From Companilactobacillus jidongensis (GTDB taxonomy: Bacteria > Bacillota > Bacilli > Lactobacillales > Lactobacillaceae), in the NCBI RefSeq assembly GCF_003946575.1, contig NZ_RHOP01000001.1, positions 186,001 to 250,000 of the forward strand: a stretch of 64,000 bases of DNA, written 5' to 3'. Positions 46,562-55,184 of the stretch are shown here, piece after piece. Every line of letters begins with the position of its first letter. The first letter of the stretch is position 1. The position numbers and the translations under genes are program-made. The notes under the pieces were generated by a model, which saw only the letters and a program-made list of their open reading frames with translations, ran no database searches and was not told the DNA's origin.

Positions 46562-48487
46562 CTATGCAATTTTTACTTTGCTTGTAATCTTAGCTTTATT
46601 CAACAGCATCGAACTAGTTACAACCGACAATGAACTGAATGCCATTGCCAAGCCAGCTAATTCAGGGCTTAGACTCAAGCCGATACCGTAGAATATTCCG
46701 GCAGCGACTGGAATTCCTAGAACATTGTAGACGAAGGCCCAGAATAAGTTCAGCTTAATTCGATTGAATGTCTTCTTGCTCAAGGCAAGTGCACGATCAA
46801 CATCCCTCAGGTCATTCTTAACCAAGACAATACCACCAGATTCAATAGCAATGTCTGTACCTGAACCCATAGCAATTCCGACATCAGCAACCGTCAAAGC
46901 TGGAGCATCATTGATTCCATCTCCAACAAAAGCAACCTTACCATCTTGTTGCAATGCCTTGACGTGATCAGCTTTGTCACTAGGCAAAACATCTGCAATA
47001 ACTGAATCAATCCCAACTTGTGAAGCAATCGCTTCAGCAACAAGCTGATTATCACCAGTCAACATCACAGTCTTTAACCCACGAGCCTTGAGATCTGCAA
47101 TAGCTTCTTTAGAGGTTTCCTTAGGAGCGTCTTGGATAGCAATTAATCCGATAACTTTGTTTTCAACTCCAACAAAAACTACTGTCTTAGTTTCTTGTTG
47201 AAGTTTAACAACTTGTCGCTGTAATGAATCGTCAATCTTAACGTCTGCTAATAATTTGTCATTACCAACAAAGGCGCGTTGACCGTCAATCAAGGCTTCT
47301 ACACCCTTACCTTCGATAGCTTTGAATTCACTAACTTTTGGTACAGTAATATTTTCCTTGTCAGCCTTCTTAACAATAGCTGAAGCCAGAGGATGTTCAG
47401 AAGATTGTTCCAACCCTGTTGCAAATGACAATACAGTTTTTTCATCACCAACAATATCAGTAACTTCAGGTTTACCAACTGTAATCGTACCAGTCTTATC
47501 GAAGACAACTGTCTTAACGTCATTAACTGCTTCCAAAACTTCACCATTCTTAATCAAAATACCCATTCTTGCGGAACGACCAGTACCAACCATTAAAGCA
47601 GTCGGTGTTGCTAATCCTAAGGCACAAGGACAAGCAATAACCATCACCGACACTGCGAAAATCAAGGAACTAGCTATTGAAGCACCAAGGAATACGTACC
47701 AAACTATAAACGTTAAGATAGAAATAATCATAACTGCAGGAACAAAAATGTCCGAGACTTTATCAGTTAAATTTTGAATTGGAGCATGACTGTTTTGAGC
47801 TTTTTTAACTAATTCAACAATTTGTGACAACATCGTATCATCACCGACTTTTTCAGCTCTAAACATAAAAGTACCATTACTATTGATTGTCGAACCAATA
47901 ACTTTGTCACCAGTTTTCTTATCAACTGGCATGCTTTCACCGGTAACCATGGATTCATCGATAGTTGATGTTCCTTCTGTAATAGTTCCATCGACTGCCA
48001 CTTTTTGTCCAGGTTTTACACGAACGATATCTCCGACAACAACTTCAGATAATGGAATTTTGACAAGTTGACCGTCACGCATAACTTCAGCGTCTTTAGC
48101 TTGTAAATCAACTAACTTCTCAACAGCATTTGAAGCATTATTTCTCATTCGCTCTTCAAATACTTGTCCTAATAGAACAAATGTTGTAACAAAAGCAGCA
48201 CTCTCGAAGAATACCGCTTGTCCAGTCATCATGGCGTAGATACTGTAAACATATGCTGTTACCGTTCCAATAGCGACTAGAGTATCCATATTGGAATGAT
48301 GCTTAGTAAAAGATGCCCAAGCACTCTGCCAGAATGGACGTGCTGAAACTAGCATTACAACGGTTGTTAAAATCAATTGGGTCCAATTACCACCTGGAAG
48401 CATCCAACCAAATGGCATCAAAATCATATTGGCTAACATTGGAAGTGAAAAAATTAATGAGATCCAAAAACGTTTTGTGATAGTCAT
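46562..48487 (-). CDS. copA: Copper-exporting P1B-type ATPase lacking an N-terminal metal-binding domain
   Basis: This pump exports Cu(I) using ATP. The 641-residue product has the CPC channel motif MVIACPCALGLATPTAL, TGES, phosphorylation DKTGTITVGKP, HP dipeptide SSEHPLASA, MLTGDN and GDGINDAPAL, with AFSSLSVVTSSM in the last helices. It starts directly at the first membrane helix (MTITKRFWISLIFSLPML); no HMA or cupredoxin domain precedes it. A cupredoxin gene overlaps its ATG by one base and may replace that domain. Three-gene operon, CopY-type promoter. Confidence 0.95.
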   Translation of the reverse strand: MTITKRFWISLIFSLPMLANMILMPFGWMLPGGNWTQLILTTVVMLVSARPFWQSAWASFTKHHSNMDTLVAIGTVTAYVYSIYAMMTGQAVFFESAAFVTTFVLLGQVFEERMRNNASNAVEKLVDLQAKDAEVMRDGQLVKIPLSEVVVGDIVRVKPGQKVAVDGTITEGTSTIDESMVTGESMPVDKKTGDKVIGSTINSNGTFMFRAEKVGDDTMLSQIVELVKKAQNSHAPIQNLTDKVSDIFVPAVMIISILTFIVWYVFLGASIASSLIFAVSVMVIACPCALGLATPTALMVGTGRSARMGILIKNGEVLEAVNDVKTVVFDKTGTITVGKPEVTDIVGDEKTVLSFATGLEQSSEHPLASAIVKKADKENITVPKVSEFKAIEGKGVEALIDGQRAFVGNDKLLADVKIDDSLQRQVVKLQQETKTVVFVGVENKVIGLIAIQDAPKETSKEAIADLKARGLKTVMLTGDNQLVAEAIASQVGIDSVIADVLPSDKADHVKALQQDGKVAFVGDGINDAPALTVADVGIAMGSGTDIAIESGGIVLVKNDLRDVDRALALSKKTFNRIKLNLFWAFVYNVLGIPVAAGIFYGIGLSLSPELAGLAMAFSSLSVVTSSMLLNKAKITSKVKIA

Positions 48488-48759
48488 TAGGAAACAACCA
48501 CCTTCCCAAACATCATGTCCATACCGCAGCTGAAGTCATATTCACCAGCTTTGTCAGTTGATACCTCAACTGTCTTAGTCACATTAATAGGAAGATCTTC
48601 CTCAAAACCTAATTCTTTTGAATGAACAACGTCCAAACAACCTTGTTCATTAGTTCTAGTAAATGAGATTTTAGCTGGAACGCCTTGTTTCAAATTAACA
48701 ACATTTGGCTTGTATCCTCCAGCAACTTCTACTTTAACTTCTTGTGTATTTTCATTCAT
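48487..48759 (-). CDS. Soluble cupredoxin-domain copper protein
   Basis: This 90-residue, single-domain protein has no signal or membrane segment. Cupredoxin features are VEVAGGYKPNVVNLKQGVPA, GCLDVVHSKELGF and the metal-site GEYDFSCGMDMMFGKVVVS (Cys plus Met ligands, Cu(I)-like). ATG 48759 follows AAGGATGAGG. Its stop overlaps the copA ATG (TAATG). It looks like the CopA N-terminal metal domain encoded as a separate protein, by analogy to pneumococcal CopA. Confidence 0.85.
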   Translation of the reverse strand: MNENTQEVKVEVAGGYKPNVVNLKQGVPAKISFTRTNEQGCLDVVHSKELGFEEDLPINVTKTVEVSTDKAGEYDFSCGMDMMFGKVVVS

Positions 48760-48895
48760 AATATTCATCCTCATCCTTCATAAACGAGTTAAAAAGTCAG
48801 ATTTCTGTGCTTGCTAAGATTAGTGATAATAGTACTACGTGGCACTCTCTCTAATCTAGCCGATGCTCTCCCAACTTTTTTCACTCTCTCTTTTT

Positions 48896-49267
48896 TTATT
48901 TAACAATAACTTTTCCATGAAACATGTCCATACCACAAGCCCACTGATATTCACCGGGATTGGTGGTATCTATTTTAATTTGTTGCTCTTCATTAATTGG
49001 CAATGCTTGATTGATACCGAAATCTGAGAAGACTACTCGGTCCAAACAACTTGATTTATCTTTTCTAGTAAAGTTGAGAATTGCTGGAACACCTTGCTTC
49101 AAGACAACCGTTTCAGGTGAATAACCACCATTGACCTCTACATTAATACTTTGTGAATCATTCGCTACATCGGCTGATACTTCAGCTACTTCATGCTTGC
49201 CGAAGAACCACCAAACAATAAATCCTATAATCGCTAAACCGCCTATTAGAACTATGATCTTTGTCAA
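48896..49267 (-). CDS. Membrane-anchored cupredoxin (CupA-like copper chaperone)
   Basis: This is a 123-residue protein with one N-terminal membrane helix (TKIIVLIGGLAIIGFIVWWF) followed by a cupredoxin domain. The domain has VNGGYSPETVVLKQGVPA, SCLDRVVFSDFGI and GEYQWACGMDMFHGKVIVK. It resembles CupA of Streptococcus pneumoniae, which binds Cu(I) and hands it to CopA. TTG 49267 follows GAGGGG by 7 nt and places the helix at the start. It is first in the cop operon. A 136-bp gap without a terminator separates it from the next cupredoxin. Confidence 0.85.
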   Translation of the reverse strand: MTKIIVLIGGLAIIGFIVWWFFGKHEVAEVSADVANDSQSINVEVNGGYSPETVVLKQGVPAILNFTRKDKSSCLDRVVFSDFGINQALPINEEQQIKIDTTNPGEYQWACGMDMFHGKVIVK

Positions 49268-49290
49268 AATAATCCCCTCGTCTTTCTTGT

Positions 49291-49342
49291 TTACAATTGT
49301 AATCATTAGTTACATTTTATTCTTGGTGTCTACATTTGTCAA
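49291..49342 (-). promoter_or_regulatory. cop operon promoter with two CopY-type operators
   Basis: On the minus strand TTGACA (49337-49342), 17-bp spacer and TAAAAT (49314-49319). Cop boxes (KACANNYGTA) are GACAAATGTA (49331-49340), overlapping the -35, and TTACAATTGTAA (49291-49302), downstream of the -10. Both fit CopY repression relieved by copper. No copY gene is in the window. Confidence 0.85.
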
Positions 49343-49357
49343 CAAGAATATTCTACA

Positions 49358-49392
49358 AAATAAAATAGCCACATCCTATTAGGGATATGACT
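49358..49392 (-). terminator. Terminator of the Tau-like ABC operon
   Basis: Minus-strand AGTCATATCC pairs with GGATGTGGCT (two G-T wobbles), followed by an AT-rich run. Confidence 0.75.
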
Positions 49393-49400
49393 AAGTTTTT

Positions 49401-50141
49401 CTAAATTATTTGTTTCAAAATATCGTTCTTGTATTTCATATATTCAGCATCGATCTCAGCTGAATCAATATTGAAATATGGATTATCAATTACTTTGATC
49501 GGTATACCTTTGTCTGGAGTCATGATAGCGATACGATTACCCAATTTAATTGCCTCGTCGATATCATGAGTGATGATAAAGAACGTCAAATGCAATGATT
49601 TCCACAAATCCAACACAACATTATGAATATCATTGCGAGTAAACTCATCCAAAGCACCAAACGATTCATCGAACATAACCACTTGTGGTTGATTTGCCAA
49701 GGCACGAGCGATTGCCACACGTTGGCGCATCCCTCCAGATAAAGAAAAGACATACTCATTCTTCTTGTCAGCTAATTGCACCTGATCCAGTAAAGTACTT
49801 ACCCGAGATTCGATCTTCAATTTATCGAAATGTCGCATCTTTAAACCAAAGCCAATATTATCCGCTACGTTTAACCACGGATAAAGTGCGTTATTTTGAA
49901 ACACAACTCCAAGTTTCCAATTAGGACCAGTGACTGGTTCGTCATTTAATAGCACTTCACCAGAAGTCGGCTGGAGATACCCAGCAATTGTATTGAGCAA
50001 TGTGCTTTTACCGCATCCAGATTTACCAATGACGGTCATGATTTCCCCACGATTGATGTCCAGATTGAGGGCATCCAAAGTCGATTCATCAGCCCCCGGA
50101 TAAGTGAGTGTCAGATTTTTTACTTCGATTATTTTTTCCAC
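49401..50141 (-). CDS. Taurine/sulfonate-type ABC transporter ATP-binding protein
   Basis: This ATPase of the TauB/SsuB class has 246 residues. It shows Walker A GKSGCGKST, Q-loop VFQNNALYPWLN, signature LSGGMRQRV, Walker B MFDESFGALDEFTR (family-typical) and H-loop ITHDIDEA. It starts one base after the binding-protein stop, as the third gene of the operon. Substrate assignment rests on family and sulfur-gene neighbours, not on a defining residue. Confidence 0.9.
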   Translation of the reverse strand: MEKIIEVKNLTLTYPGADESTLDALNLDINRGEIMTVIGKSGCGKSTLLNTIAGYLQPTSGEVLLNDEPVTGPNWKLGVVFQNNALYPWLNVADNIGFGLKMRHFDKLKIESRVSTLLDQVQLADKKNEYVFSLSGGMRQRVAIARALANQPQVVMFDESFGALDEFTRNDIHNVVLDLWKSLHLTFFIITHDIDEAIKLGNRIAIMTPDKGIPIKVIDNPYFNIDSAEIDAEYMKYKNDILKQII

Positions 50142-51152
50142 TTATTTATCCCCCAATTCATTTACATAATTCGTAGCGACAAAATCACTGATTTCTTTTT
50201 TAGTTGGTAAATGATCGATTGTCTGCTGATCCGCCATGAACTTACCTGTGATATATAGCTGTGTCTGAAAAGTTTCAGTTAAAAAGTTCTGATCAACCAT
50301 TTGTTTAGCAGTTAACCACTCTGACGTTCCAATTTGTGATTTTGCTTCACTGTATCCTAAGTCATTTTGCTTTGAAGCAGCGGTAATAACTTTTTTAGAA
50401 TCAGTCTGAATCTCCTGATGAGTACGATTCAACTGTCGTAATAACCCCTTGACTAATTCCGGATGACTGCGTTCAAATCCGCCACGCACCAATGTTATAT
50501 TGGCTGTAACTCGATTCTGATTACGTAGATTTTCACTAGTGATCAAGAAATGTCCATTCTTCAACATTGGTGTCAAAGTTGGTTGCCACGTGTATGCAGC
50601 AGAAATATCGCCACGATTCCATGCGGCAACAATATCCTGTGTATCCATATCTAATAAGGAAACTTTGTCCAACAAATTATACTTTTTGAGTACCATCATC
50701 AAACTATAGTGTGAAGTTGAAACAAATGGTGTCGCAATCTTTTGACCAGACAAATCTTGAAAGCTCTTGATACCACTGCCATTGCGAACTACCAAACCCT
50801 CATTATTACCTAGAACATCATTAACCCAAATCAACTTAGCGTCGATTTTTGAAGACATTGCTACAACTCCATTAGTGTCACCCATTGTCGCAAAATCAAT
50901 ATCACCTGAAATCAAGGCTTTGTTAGCGTCGACTCCTGAATCAAAAATAATATATTTTGTTTTAATATTTTTTTTATCGAAATAATCACTTAAATAGTTC
51001 AACTGTCGAGCGGCAGCAACGTCATTAGGAACCTGCAATATGCCAATTCTAACTTCACTAACTTTTTGGGGTTCGTTTTTGTGTTGAGCACATCCTGTCA
51101 TTATCAGTAAAAGACTAAATACAACTGTCAAAACTCCGATTGTTTTTCTCAT
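50142..51152 (-). CDS. Taurine/sulfonate-type ABC substrate-binding lipoprotein
   Basis: The 336-residue product has a lipoprotein signal (MRKTIGVLTVVFSLLLIMT, GC lipobox) and a TauA/NMT1-like fold. Features are VRIGILQVPNDVAAARQL, GDIDFATMGDTNGVVAM, the TSHYSLMMVLKKYNL loop and ISAAYTWQPTLTPML. It overlaps the permease gene by four bases. The ligand may be taurine, another sulfonate or an unrelated organosulfur compound. Confidence 0.88.
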   Translation of the reverse strand: MRKTIGVLTVVFSLLLIMTGCAQHKNEPQKVSEVRIGILQVPNDVAAARQLNYLSDYFDKKNIKTKYIIFDSGVDANKALISGDIDFATMGDTNGVVAMSSKIDAKLIWVNDVLGNNEGLVVRNGSGIKSFQDLSGQKIATPFVSTSHYSLMMVLKKYNLLDKVSLLDMDTQDIVAAWNRGDISAAYTWQPTLTPMLKNGHFLITSENLRNQNRVTANITLVRGGFERSHPELVKGLLRQLNRTHQEIQTDSKKVITAASKQNDLGYSEAKSQIGTSEWLTAKQMVDQNFLTETFQTQLYITGKFMADQQTIDHLPTKKEISDFVATNYVNELGDK

Positions 51153-51925
51153 GATTTACCACTCCAAAAGACAATCTTTTTTTCGATAACTTTTAATAAT
51201 TGATCTAAAGCCACGCCGGTAATTCCGAGAATAATAATGCCAACGAACATAACGTCACTCTTCAAATATTTCGAAGCATTGATGATCATCCAACCAATTC
51301 CGTACGTCGCTGCAACCATTTCAGCCGCGACAACCGTTGTATAAGCCATACCGACAGCCGTTCTTATTCCAGTAAAAATATCTGGTAACGCGGAGGGAAA
51401 AATAACATGGAAGAACACTTGTCTGGGGGTAGCACCTAGAGATTCAGCACTTTTGATATAGTCATCATTAACCTTTTGCACACCGGAAATACAGGCTAAG
51501 TAAATTGGTGCAAAAGCTGCCAAATATAAAAGAACAACTTTTGATGTTTCACCAATACCGACCCACAAAATCAGCAAAGTGTAATATGCCAGTGGTGGAA
51601 TCGGTCTAATAAATTGAATTATAGAATCAAACATTGAATAAATAATTTTAATTCTGCCACTTATCAATCCCAAAGGTACAGCTGTAATGATAGCCAACAA
51701 AACTGCACTTAATAATCTGATCATAGTGATCATAAAGTGATACCATAGCGGAATGCCGTTATAACCGTATTTACTCAAGTTGACGAATGTTGAAATAACC
51801 TTCTCTGGACTTGGCAAAAGTATTTCTGGTGTGATTTTTAACGATGTCACAAGTTGCCAAATAACTAGCAAAACTAACCATGTAGCGACTGTTATACCCC
51901 AATAGTGCTTCTTTCTTGTCTTCAT
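51149..51925 (-). CDS. Taurine/sulfonate-type ABC transporter permease
   Basis: This permease, 258 residues and about six membrane segments, has the SsuC/TauC EAA loop (KSAESLGATPRQVFFHVIFPS in parts: AESLGATPRQVFFHV, FPSALPDIFTGIR). It is the first gene of the ABC operon. GGAGGG sits before the ATG, directly next to the T-run of the upstream terminator (51938-51973), so transcription probably depends on readthrough from the reductase gene. Confidence 0.9.
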   Translation of the reverse strand: MKTRKKHYWGITVATWLVLLVIWQLVTSLKITPEILLPSPEKVISTFVNLSKYGYNGIPLWYHFMITMIRLLSAVLLAIITAVPLGLISGRIKIIYSMFDSIIQFIRPIPPLAYYTLLILWVGIGETSKVVLLYLAAFAPIYLACISGVQKVNDDYIKSAESLGATPRQVFFHVIFPSALPDIFTGIRTAVGMAYTTVVAAEMVAATYGIGWMIINASKYLKSDVMFVGIIILGITGVALDQLLKVIEKKIVFWSGKS

Positions 51926-51937
51926 ATTTCCCTCCGA

Positions 51938-51973
51938 AAAAAACTAGACGTGATACGAATACCACGTCTAGTT
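51938..51973 (-). terminator. Terminator or attenuator between the CoA-disulfide reductase and Tau-like genes
   Basis: Minus-strand ACTAGACGTG pairs perfectly with CACGTCTAGT, followed by seven T, only about 13 bp before the permease ATG. No promoter fits between the hairpin and that gene, so it may limit readthrough rather than end the operon. Confidence 0.85.
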
Positions 51974-51995
51974 GTGTTTCATTCTTATACGTTTT

Positions 51996-53699
51996 CTACA
52001 TTAGATCAAAGCGATATCCATCAATAATAGGTTCTCTATCATCAACTGTGTCGTGATAATATTCATATTCTGATAATCCTAAGAATGATCCTACAATATT
52101 ATAAATATTTGTATACCCTAAGTTACCTAAAGCACGTACCATGTTATAACTACGTTGACTTGATAGACAGTGAACATAAACTGGCACATTGTGAGGAATT
52201 TCATCCAATCTATCTCTGAATTCACTCAATGGAATATTGATTGCGCCCTTGATATGACCGTCTTTATATTCTTTAGGCTCACGTGCGTCAACAATCATTG
52301 CTCCACTTTCGACCAATCCTCTAACCTCTGACATTCTAACCTGTTTGAACTCGCCATTAAGAAGATTTGTCGCAACTAAGCCAGCCATATTAACAGCATT
52401 CTTAGCGGTACTAAACATTGGTTGGTAGCACAATTCGAGATTTTGTAAATCTTCAACGTGTCCATACATCGAGATCATTGTTGCGATCACATCGACTTGT
52501 TTATCGACACCACTTTCACCAACAGCTTGGGCACCAAGGATTTCACCTGACGGTACGCCGAAGATCAGCTTAAAGTATAGTGGTTTGGCATTTGGCATCA
52601 AAGCTACTTTATCCTTAGGAATAATCATCGCAACATTATAGTCAATACCATTCTCTAGACACTGTTTCTCTGTTAATCCAGTTGAAGCTGCGTTCATCTT
52701 GAATAATTTGATTACTTGAGAACCGATGACGCCACGTTGTGTAACATTTCTGCCATACATATGGTCAGCAGCAGCACGGGCCTCCATTTGAGCTGGGAAA
52801 GCTAGATCAAGACGTTGTTTCTTTCTAGTGATCATGTTGGTAACTTCGATGGCATCCCCAACCGCATAGATGTGAGGAAGATTAGTTTGATAGCTTTGGT
52901 TGACAGCAATCGCACCTGTATCTCCTAGTTTAACACCAATTTTTTCCGCTAAAGTTACATCTGGTTTAACACCAATTGCCATCACAACAACGTCAGTAGA
53001 AATTGTTTTACCAGAAGCTAATGTAACTTTTGTATCTGAAATTTCAGATACTCCATCGTCGACAATCAAGTTAACATCATTGTCGAGAATTTCTTTATGA
53101 AGGATTTGTGCCATATCGTCATCAATCGGTGCCATAACATGATGTGCTGCCTCAACTAACGCAACATTCTTTCCACCTTCGACCAAGTTCTCCATAACTT
53201 CAAGTCCGATGAAACCTCCACCAACAACTGTAATATTCTCAGCGTTATTGCTTTCGATGTATCCAGCCAGAGCCTTGATGTCTTCAACATTACGAACCGT
53301 GAAGACGTTCTCGTTGTGAACACCTTTGATCGATTCTAGCAAAATTGGAACGGCACCCGGTGAAAGAAATAGTTCATCATAGTCTCTGGTACTTGTTTCG
53401 CCAGTAATCGTATTCTTAATAGTAACTGTCATGTCCTTGTAATCCGCATCAATAACTTCAGTATTAACTTCAGCATCAATATTATATTGCATCTTGAATT
53501 GTTGCGGAGTCATCAAGACAATGTCATCAGCATCCTCAATTGTTCCGCTCAAGTGATATGGCAAAGCACAATTTGAAAACGAAACATTTGGTCCCTTTTC
53601 AAACATTGTGATCTCAGTATTTTCATCCAAACGTCTAACTCTAGCGGCAACTGATGCACCACCAGCAACCCCACCTACTACTAATACTTTTTTACTCAT
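51996..53699 (-). CDS. cdr: CoA-disulfide reductase fused to a rhodanese domain
   Basis: This FAD flavoenzyme family reduces CoA disulfide or CoA persulfide; the rhodanese part handles sulfane sulfur. Domains: N-terminal FAD GVAGGASVAARVRR, redox Cys44 in SFSNCALPYHLSG, NAD site VVGGGFIGLEVMENL and dimerisation domain to about residue 440. The rhodanese domain (about 455-550) has DAREPKEYKDGHIKGAINIP and active Cys511 in VYVHCLSSQRS. Length 567 matches CoADR-RHD proteins. It sits between two sulfur transporters and a sulfonate-type ABC system. Confidence 0.94.
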   Translation of the reverse strand: MSKKVLVVGGVAGGASVAARVRRLDENTEITMFEKGPNVSFSNCALPYHLSGTIEDADDIVLMTPQQFKMQYNIDAEVNTEVIDADYKDMTVTIKNTITGETSTRDYDELFLSPGAVPILLESIKGVHNENVFTVRNVEDIKALAGYIESNNAENITVVGGGFIGLEVMENLVEGGKNVALVEAAHHVMAPIDDDMAQILHKEILDNDVNLIVDDGVSEISDTKVTLASGKTISTDVVVMAIGVKPDVTLAEKIGVKLGDTGAIAVNQSYQTNLPHIYAVGDAIEVTNMITRKKQRLDLAFPAQMEARAAADHMYGRNVTQRGVIGSQVIKLFKMNAASTGLTEKQCLENGIDYNVAMIIPKDKVALMPNAKPLYFKLIFGVPSGEILGAQAVGESGVDKQVDVIATMISMYGHVEDLQNLELCYQPMFSTAKNAVNMAGLVATNLLNGEFKQVRMSEVRGLVESGAMIVDAREPKEYKDGHIKGAINIPLSEFRDRLDEIPHNVPVYVHCLSSQRSYNMVRALGNLGYTNIYNIVGSFLGLSEYEYYHDTVDDREPIIDGYRFDLM

Positions 53700-53711
53700 T
53701 ACAATTCCTCC

Positions 53712-55043
53712 TTAAATAGTTGCAACATTCATATTTGGTAATTCATATTTTGGTAAGATATCAACTTTGCCTTCGAACATCTTAATTCCAACCATGCCAC
53801 CTAATACTAAGAAAGCCATAAATACGTATCCGTGGATTGAAAAGTTGCAGATTGAAGAATACAAGGCACCAATGTTACATCCACGTGCACATCTACTTCC
53901 GAATCCCATCAATAATCCACCAGTGGCATAAACCATGAATGATCTAGCATTAAATTTAAACTTAAATGAAAATCTACCGGCCATTAAAAATGCAATAAAA
54001 GCACCTAATACCAAACCAATATTTCTAATAGTTCCTCCGTCGACTAACAAGCTGCCTTGCATAGCCTTGGCAGTTTCATCAAAAGCTGGAGAAGTAAATT
54101 TCATTCCAAACAATCCTAAGAACTTCTGATCTAATGAAACAAATGGTGTTGTAACGCCCCATGCTTTGCCAGTTGTAACTAATACAAAAATTGCACCAAT
54201 AGAAATTCCAATTGCTCCAATTAAAAAGCTCCATCTTTCAACAAAGAACTTATGATACGTTTCCCATGATGTTAAACTAAATTCTTTTTCATTTGTATTG
54301 ATGGGCTTTTCATATTCTAAATAATCTGATTTTGGATCAGAATACATGCCCATTTGCTTTTTATGATTCTCATACATCTTAGCAACTACATACAATCCAA
54401 AGAAAATCAGCAAGGTAACAAAGATTGCTCCACCGTACCCAATATATTGTGGCATCCAACCTTGAATACCAATTTTTCCGATTGCTGATTGATCAAGTTG
54501 ATAACCAACCCATTGGCCAGGTGCTGCAGCAAGAACAAAGAATGGTAATGCTACCCATGAGTGTCCTTCTCCTTCGCCAAAATCTGATAGTGTACCACTG
54601 GCACAACCACCAGCCATCAACATTCCCATACCGAACAGAAATCCACCAAGTGCAGTAGAAATATTTCCCATTCTGACATTTTGTGTTCCAGGAATAATTG
54701 CCTGGCTATCACTTGTCGCCAGCCAAGCTGGAATTGCTCCACCACTTGCAGCAGCCCATTGAATACCGATATTAACAATTGCAGTAAGTGAAAACATAAC
54801 AAGCAATGCAACGGTCAAACTAGATTCTCCACGATAAAATACTCGTTTGATCCCGCCAGCAAAACCAAACCTGGACCTTGTTAAAACATACCCAATCATT
54901 AATCCTGCAAATAAAAACATTGGTAATTTATTAACTTGACTATATAAATAAAATGCCCAAATAACTGTAAGTATGAACAATCCCAACCCAATAACGGGTT
55001 GTTTCGGATTCAATCCATAACTTTTCATTTTCTGTGAAATCAT
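53712..55043 (-). CDS. YeeE/YedE-family sulfur transporter (copy 1)
   Basis: YeeE (TsuA) of E. coli imports thiosulfate through a path lined by conserved cysteines. This 443-residue protein has about twelve membrane segments and two internal halves. Cys-containing motifs are MAGGCASGTLSDFGEGEG (Cys147) and SRCARGCNIGALYSSICNFS near residue 395. ATG 55043 follows GGGGGAG. It is 12 bp upstream of the reductase gene in the same direction. A LysR-linked repeat element lies upstream. No TsuB/TusA partner gene is present. Confidence 0.9.
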   Translation of the reverse strand: MISQKMKSYGLNPKQPVIGLGLFILTVIWAFYLYSQVNKLPMFLFAGLMIGYVLTRSRFGFAGGIKRVFYRGESSLTVALLVMFSLTAIVNIGIQWAAASGGAIPAWLATSDSQAIIPGTQNVRMGNISTALGGFLFGMGMLMAGGCASGTLSDFGEGEGHSWVALPFFVLAAAPGQWVGYQLDQSAIGKIGIQGWMPQYIGYGGAIFVTLLIFFGLYVVAKMYENHKKQMGMYSDPKSDYLEYEKPINTNEKEFSLTSWETYHKFFVERWSFLIGAIGISIGAIFVLVTTGKAWGVTTPFVSLDQKFLGLFGMKFTSPAFDETAKAMQGSLLVDGGTIRNIGLVLGAFIAFLMAGRFSFKFKFNARSFMVYATGGLLMGFGSRCARGCNIGALYSSICNFSIHGYVFMAFLVLGGMVGIKMFEGKVDILPKYELPNMNVATI

Positions 55044-55092
55044 TATATCTCCCCCTAAGTTCAATGTGATTTTATTAACAATCTATATTTGA

Positions 55093-55138
55093 AGTATACA
55101 TCCATTGATATACCTAATGAAATTCCATTTATTGTGAT
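55093..55138. repeat. Duplicated promoter element, copy 1
   Basis: AGTATACA, four variable bases, then a 34-bp stretch (from TTGATATACC to TTGTGAT) is identical to copy 2 at 56505-56550, apart from the four-base gap. It lies upstream of YeeE copy 1. Minus-strand TGTATACT at its edge can serve as -10. Confidence 0.9.
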
Positions 55139-55184
55139 TACTTATGACTAAATAGGAATAGGGGGTGATATTCAATATTTATAA

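Noticed and set aside
48487-48759. Frameshift splitting a CopA N-terminal domain
   Set aside because: The small gene has its own ribosome site and start, and the stop/ATG overlap (TAATG) is clean. No in-frame or shifted continuation is needed, so two intact genes are more likely.
48838-48860. Sigma-54 promoter (TGGCAC at about 48840)
   Set aside because: The -12 element TTGC is absent at the right spacing; the hexamer is coincidental.
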